From an uncultured Alphaproteobacteria bacterium (GTDB lineage Bacteria > Pseudomonadota > Alphaproteobacteria > RUG11792): a stretch of DNA of 10,093 nucleotides. Positions 6,223-10,093 of this stretch are shown here, piece after piece; positions within the stretch are counted from its first letter, which is position 1; every line of letters starts with the position of its first letter. The translations under genes and the position numbers were made by a program. The DNA lies in contig CAUDEV010000042.1 in assembly GCA_958448685.1 (NCBI GenBank), forward strand, positions 1-10,093, in the 5' to 3' direction. Below the pieces are notes generated by a model. It saw nothing but the letters and a program-made list of their open reading frames with translations, ran no database searches and had not been told where the DNA came from.

Positions 6223-6252
6223 TTGACATTTCTTGATATGGGGTTTTATAAT
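6223..6252 (+). promoter_or_regulatory. Strong promoter of enolase
   Basis: TTGACA (6223-6228) and TATAAT (6247-6252) both match the sigma-70 consensus exactly, with an 18-bp spacer. Transcription should start near 6259, about 25 bases before the eno ATG. This shows eno is transcribed on its own rather than only from upstream. Confidence 0.85.
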
Positions 6253-6283
6253 TTAGTTATCAAAGGTTTAAATTGGAATTTAA

Positions 6284-7516
6284 ATGTCAATTATAAAGAG
6301 TATATATGCAAGAGAAATTTTGGACTCAAGAGGGTATCCGACAATTGAGACAGAGGTAGTCCTAGAGTCGGGATCAATTGGAATTGCCTCTGTTCCTTCT
6401 GGTGCTTCAACGGGATCATTTGAGGCAATAGAATTAAGAGATGGCGGAAATCGTTTTTGGGGGAAAGGTGTATTAAAAGCCATAGCGAATGTTAATGAAG
6501 TTATAGCGCCTCATTTAATTGGAGAAAATGCAATAGATCAGCATATAATAGATAAAATCATGCTAGATCTTGATGGAAGTGATAACAAATCAAAATTGGG
6601 AGCGAATGCGATTTTGTCTGTAAGCCTTGCTGTTTGTCATGCTGCTGCTGATTATTTTCAAATGCCGATTTATAGATATATTGGAGGGATCAGGAGCAAA
6701 ACCTTACCTCATCCAATGATGAATATTTTGAATGGAGGAGCTCACGCTGATAATAAAATAGATGTTCAGGAATTTATGATAGTTCCGGTAATTGAATCTT
6801 CATTTAAAAATTATGTAGAAATATGCGCAACAATTTATCACAACTTGAAGAAAATTTTGAAATCAAAAGGATTAAATTCAAATGTCGGTGATGAAGGTGG
6901 TGTTGCTCCAAACCTAAATTCAACAAAAGAAGCTCTTGATATTATTATGGAGGCGATAAATTCAGCGGGATATAAAGCCGGAAAAGATGTTTGTATAGCT
7001 CTCGATGTTGCTGCATCTGAATTTTATAAAAATGGAGTATATAACATAGAGAACGAATCAAAAACAACTGGTGAAATGATTGAATTTTATAAGAAATTAA
7101 TATCAGAATATCCAATAATTTCTATTGAAGATCCGTTAGCAGAAGAAGACTGGGATGGATTTTCAAAACTCATGTCAGAAATCGGCAATAAGATTCAAAT
7201 CGTTGGAGATGATTTATATGTCACGAATCCAAAAAGATTGGAAAAAGGTATTAAACAAAAAGCATCAAATGCTATATTAATTAAACTAAACCAAATTGGC
7301 ACAGTAACAGAAACTCTTGAAACCATCAAACTCGCTCAAGAAAATGGATATAATCCTGTTATCTCTCACAGATCTGGAGAAACTGATGACACAACTATAT
7401 CGGATTTGGCTGTTGCTGTTGGGGCAAAATATATAAAAACAGGCGCTCCCGCAAGAGGAGAACGTGTTGCAAAGTATAACCAGTTATTAAGGATAGAAGA
7501 AGATCTTTTGGGATAA
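6284..7516 (+). CDS. eno: Enolase (phosphopyruvate hydratase)
   Basis: Enolase interconverts 2-phosphoglycerate and phosphoenolpyruvate in glycolysis and gluconeogenesis. The N-terminal domain has AREILDSRGYPTIE (9-22) and the mobile loop SVPSGASTGSFEA (36-48). The barrel has H154 in GGAHADN, E163, the catalytic acid E204 in NVGDEGG, metal ligands D241 (ALDVAASEF), E282 (SIEDPLAEEDW) and D309 (IVGDD), the catalytic lysine K334 in LIKLNQIG, and ISHRSGETDD (360-369). At 410 residues it is some 20 shorter than E. coli enolase, mainly because it ends at RIEEDLLG and lacks the usual C-terminal tail; all catalytic residues are intact. It has its own consensus promoter, a modest GGA ribosome site six bases before the ATG, and a hairpin straight after the stop. 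Confidence 0.98.
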   Translation: MSIIKSIYAREILDSRGYPTIETEVVLESGSIGIASVPSGASTGSFEAIELRDGGNRFWGKGVLKAIANVNEVIAPHLIGENAIDQHIIDKIMLDLDGSDNKSKLGANAILSVSLAVCHAAADYFQMPIYRYIGGIRSKTLPHPMMNILNGGAHADNKIDVQEFMIVPVIESSFKNYVEICATIYHNLKKILKSKGLNSNVGDEGGVAPNLNSTKEALDIIMEAINSAGYKAGKDVCIALDVAASEFYKNGVYNIENESKTTGEMIEFYKKLISEYPIISIEDPLAEEDWDGFSKLMSEIGNKIQIVGDDLYVTNPKRLEKGIKQKASNAILIKLNQIGTVTETLETIKLAQENGYNPVISHRSGETDDTTISDLAVAVGAKYIKTGAPARGERVAKYNQLLRIEEDLLG

Positions 7517-7524
7517 TAAAATTT

Positions 7525-7562
7525 TAGTTTCCCAAAATGCTTAAATAAATTTTGGGAAACTA
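7525..7562 (+). terminator. Strong hairpin after enolase
   Basis: TAGTTTCCCAAAAT (7525-7538) and its exact inverted copy (7549-7562) form a 14-bp stem with a 10-base loop, 8 bp after the eno stop. The sequence beyond it (TTATAATAAAAGG) lacks a proper T-run, so termination may be partial and some transcription may continue into the lipoprotein gene. TATAAT at 7564-7569 could instead be a -10 box for that gene, but no good -35 is seen. Confidence 0.6.
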
Positions 7563-7585
7563 TTATAATAAAAGGTATATCTCAT

Positions 7586-8413
7586 ATGCTAAAACATTTC
7601 AAAAATATTTGTATTTTGTGTCTTATCGCTATTTTGATTTCGGCATGTTTGGATAAAACAAATAAATCTGATAATCACCAAGCCTCAAATTATGTGGCTA
7701 TTAACATGGAAAATATTTGTTATGCGCTTCATGAATATTATAATTTAGAAGGCAGCCAATCAAAAACCATAGAGATTCCAATTAAACAAGCTATAGAGGG
7801 CATTAAAAATAGAGCAAATATCAGTTTAAAACAAATGTATAAAAACGAGTGGTGTTTAGAACTAGACAAAAATTCAGAACATACTAGTTGTTTCTTTCTT
7901 GGAAAATGGAAGGATTGGAATTTAATTTATCACTCTTGGTTGGGGAGAGGCTCCGGAAATTTTACCCAAATAATAAAATGCAAAGAAGAAAGAGGTAGAC
8001 TATTGGTAGTTATATTGCTTGGTCCAGGAGATAGAGGACATGGAGGGATTTATGATATACCAATATTTGATGGAAAAAACAGTGTTTATTTTTACAAATG
8101 TTTTTCGTTAGAAGATTTTTTATTCAGATCTGGAGTTGCTGAAAAAGACATCATTATTTCTAGTCCCGCTATATCTTTTTGGAATACCACAAAATGTGTT
8201 TATAGCTTAAAAACAGATAAAACCGAAATCATTTCAATAGACATTAATAATAAAAATTTGGATCCTGAATTAAAGCGAATTTTCTCATTTATAAATGTAT
8301 CAGACAATCAACAAATTCATATTTCTAAGCAAAATATACCAGCTTTTTTAGAAAAGTTTAAAAGATCTTATTTGGAATTTATAAAAGCAAAAGGAATAGA
8401 AATTATTCATTAG
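7586..8413 (+). CDS. Lipoprotein of unknown function
   Basis: The first 21 residues form a lipoprotein signal peptide: MLKHFK, a hydrophobic stretch, and the lipobox ISAC with C21 as the lipidated residue. Leucine follows the cysteine, which in E. coli would favour the outer membrane. I do not recognise the remaining 254 residues or any catalytic motif. Visible features are several cysteines (C46, C93, C104 and others, which might form disulfides in the periplasm), an aromatic GKWKDWNLIYHSWLGRGSGNF segment, and LLVVILLGPGDRGHGGIYDIP. The mature chain looks globular, not repetitive. AAAGG (7571-7575) lies 10 bases before the ATG. It may be partly co-transcribed with eno through an imperfect terminator, and no function can be inferred from neighbours. 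Confidence 0.85.
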   Translation: MLKHFKNICILCLIAILISACLDKTNKSDNHQASNYVAINMENICYALHEYYNLEGSQSKTIEIPIKQAIEGIKNRANISLKQMYKNEWCLELDKNSEHTSCFFLGKWKDWNLIYHSWLGRGSGNFTQIIKCKEERGRLLVVILLGPGDRGHGGIYDIPIFDGKNSVYFYKCFSLEDFLFRSGVAEKDIIISSPAISFWNTTKCVYSLKTDKTEIISIDINNKNLDPELKRIFSFINVSDNQQIHISKQNIPAFLEKFKRSYLEFIKAKGIEIIH

Positions 8414-8517
8414 AAAAATTTAATTAACTGTATCTTTATATAAAATTCTTTAACGTTAATATTTTTTTAACTATTTGGAGTTAGAATAATATCAGATTGA
8501 TATATTGGGAAATAACT

Positions 8518-9969
8518 ATGGATAAAAAATCAATCAGATTGTTGATTATAGGATTTTTAACAATAATTTTATTGGTAGCAGGATATATATTCTCGGATCA
8601 TATTAGTGAAAAAAATCTCGGAGTTAATTATGATTACGAAAGAGTTATTCGATCATTCATAGTTGTTTTAATATCTGTTGTTATTATCAGAATATTATTT
8701 TTAGTTATTATCAATCCATTCGAAAAAAGGAATAATAAAAAAATACCAAGTATTTTAAAAGATATCATAGGTGTGTTGGTTTTATTGTTTTCTGCGATTT
8801 TTATCGTTACTAAGATTTATTCACAATCAGCATTAGTTATATTTGTTGGACTTGGAGCATCGGGGTTAGGGATGGTATTCATTGCTCAAGATTTCTTAAA
8901 GGAATTATTTGCGGGAGTTACTATTGCCTTTCAAAATGATTTTAGAGTGGGAGATTGGGTAAAATTTCCCGATGGAACAATAGGAAGAATAATTAAAACA
9001 AAGTTATCCGGAGTCGATTTAAGACTATTGGATGATACTCAACTTTACGTCGGAAACACAACGATAACAAACCAATCAATGATTAATCTTAATCAGCCAG
9101 GTCCCTCATTTTTTACGGGACTTAATATCGTATTAGAACATGATATCCCAATTGAAAGAGCAAGGAGAATATTATATGCAGCGGTAATTAATACTGAAGG
9201 ATTAGCTTCAAAAGATATTTTAGTCGTAGCCGACACTATTCAACAAAATGGTATTCTATTTTCAGTATTTTTCAGAGTTCCGTCTTTCGATGTTTTGAGA
9301 GAAATAAAGCACAGGGTTATCTCATCTATTGTTCAATACTTACATAGACATGACTTAAGAGTTTGTGAAATAAGTGGACAATATGAAATAAAGGATATTG
9401 ATATAAAGTTTAAGAAACGCTTTAATGATCAATATGTGACAGATAAATTAAGTGCTTTAAAATTTTCAGGACTATTAAAAGCATGTAAAAATGAAATACA
9501 AGAACAATTTGCAAATCGTATGGAAAAATTATATTTCAAAAATGGGGATATAATATGCAATCAAGGAGACAACGGCGAAACAATGTTTATCATAGCTGAA
9601 GGAGTTGTTGAAGTTTCAATAAATGTTTCCGTCCAAGAAGAAAATGGAAAAACAAAATCATCTTCAAATATTGTTGCAACACTTTCAGATGGCGATTATT
9701 TTGGAGAAATGGCTCTTTTGTGTGGAGAAAACAGAACCGCAAATATAACAGCAAAAACAGATGTCGTTTTATATGAAATTAATAGGGAAACGATCAGAGC
9801 ATTTATGAAACAATATCCGGATTTTGCTCGACAATTGAGTGCGGCTATTGTTGAAAGAAACTCGAAAAATGAAATCGCAAAAACTGAAGCAATTGATGAA
9901 CTTAATAAAAAAGAAGATGAAATATCGGAATTTATGAAAGCCTTTAAAACTTTTTTGGTAAGTGATTAA
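8518..9969 (+). CDS. MscS-family channel with cyclic-nucleotide-binding domain
   Basis: This 483-residue inner-membrane protein joins an MscS pore and middle domain to a C-terminal cyclic-nucleotide-binding domain, the layout of the bacterial CNG (bCNG) branch. Transmembrane segments lie near 7-26, 43-66 and 84-102; the pore helix is glycine/alanine-rich (VGLGASGLGMVFIAQDFLKELFAGV, 110-134). FRVGDWVKFPDGTIGRI opens the beta domain. The binding domain (about 312-447) has the phosphate-binding cassette FGEMALLCGENRTANI (395-410) with the ligand-contacting E397 and R406 intact, so cAMP or cGMP binding is likely. A charged, helical tail of about 35 residues ends the protein. The frame reaches a TTG at 8497, but the ATG at 8518 has GGGA seven bases upstream and starts a typical MDKK plus membrane helix. 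It probably gates ions in response to a nucleotide, with tension sensing uncertain. Confidence 0.93.
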   Translation: MDKKSIRLLIIGFLTIILLVAGYIFSDHISEKNLGVNYDYERVIRSFIVVLISVVIIRILFLVIINPFEKRNNKKIPSILKDIIGVLVLLFSAIFIVTKIYSQSALVIFVGLGASGLGMVFIAQDFLKELFAGVTIAFQNDFRVGDWVKFPDGTIGRIIKTKLSGVDLRLLDDTQLYVGNTTITNQSMINLNQPGPSFFTGLNIVLEHDIPIERARRILYAAVINTEGLASKDILVVADTIQQNGILFSVFFRVPSFDVLREIKHRVISSIVQYLHRHDLRVCEISGQYEIKDIDIKFKKRFNDQYVTDKLSALKFSGLLKACKNEIQEQFANRMEKLYFKNGDIICNQGDNGETMFIIAEGVVEVSINVSVQEENGKTKSSSNIVATLSDGDYFGEMALLCGENRTANITAKTDVVLYEINRETIRAFMKQYPDFARQLSAAIVERNSKNEIAKTEAIDELNKKEDEISEFMKAFKTFLVSD

Positions 9970-10093
9970 AAAACTTTCAAATGTCACTCTAGAATTAATC
10001 CTATTGGAAAAAATATTTAGCTAGTTAATTGTTATAGAGATTTAAAGAGTATTTATAAGGCTCCAAATGGTGAAATAGGGTTTCAAAATCTAG
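9970..10093. other. Right-hand end with no assignable feature
   Basis: These 124 AT-rich bases after the channel gene hold no clear terminator, promoter or gene. A minus-strand frame is open from the window edge to a stop at 10027-10025 (22 codons), which could be the tail of a leftward gene, but its sequence shows nothing recognisable. Confidence 0.4.

Noticed and set aside
8450..8470. TTAACGTTAA palindrome followed by a T-run as terminator of the lipoprotein gene
   Set aside because: A 10-base palindrome leaves no loop for a stable hairpin, so a terminator cannot be supported.
8497..8517. TTG start giving seven extra residues on the MscS-type channel
   Set aside because: The ATG at 8518 has a better-placed GGGA and begins a typical N-terminus before the first membrane helix.
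10025..10093. Possible tail of a leftward gene (22 open codons ending at 10025)
   Set aside because: Too short to separate from chance and the residues match nothing I recognise.

Overview
This window is a stretch of AT-rich bacterial chromosome, very dense in genes, from a Gram-negative organism. The cell type is inferred from an LPS-type phosphoethanolamine transferase paired with DgkA, a GlmU for UDP-GlcNAc supply, Sec signal peptides and a lipoprotein. The AT content and the MscS/cyclic-nucleotide channel would fit an alphaproteobacterium (host-associated or gut type), but nothing here proves the lineage. No tRNA, rRNA, CRISPR array, transposase or phage gene is visible, and most of the window looks like core or housekeeping DNA.

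Layout. Positions 1-19 are probably the first codons of a leftward gene that leaves the window. Positions 20-367 have no convincing gene but hold the most unusual DNA here: a 128-bp imperfect hairpin (89-216), a GC-rich pair of interleaved perfect inverted repeats (246-301), and promoter-like sequences on both strands. Next come two leftward genes: glmU (start best placed at 1675) and a flavodoxin carrying an N-terminal signal peptide, with a terminator-like hairpin between them. From a back-to-back promoter region (2473-2556) transcription turns rightward: a phosphoethanolamine transferase overlaps dgkA by 11 bp, then an exported protein of unknown function (start at 4677), enolase behind a consensus promoter, an unknown lipoprotein, and an MscS-family channel fused to a cyclic-nucleotide-binding domain. 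The last 124 bp hold nothing that can be assigned.

How the genes work together. Phosphoethanolamine transfer from phosphatidylethanolamine to LPS releases diacylglycerol, which DgkA phosphorylates for lipid recycling; the overlap makes this pair a functional unit. GlmU supplies UDP-GlcNAc for LPS and peptidoglycan. The exported flavodoxin, exported 490-residue protein, lipoprotein and channel all act at the envelope, so apart from enolase the window has an envelope theme. The best candidate for something undescribed is the structured intergenic DNA at 89-301. The exported 490-residue protein and the lipoprotein are the least understood genes.
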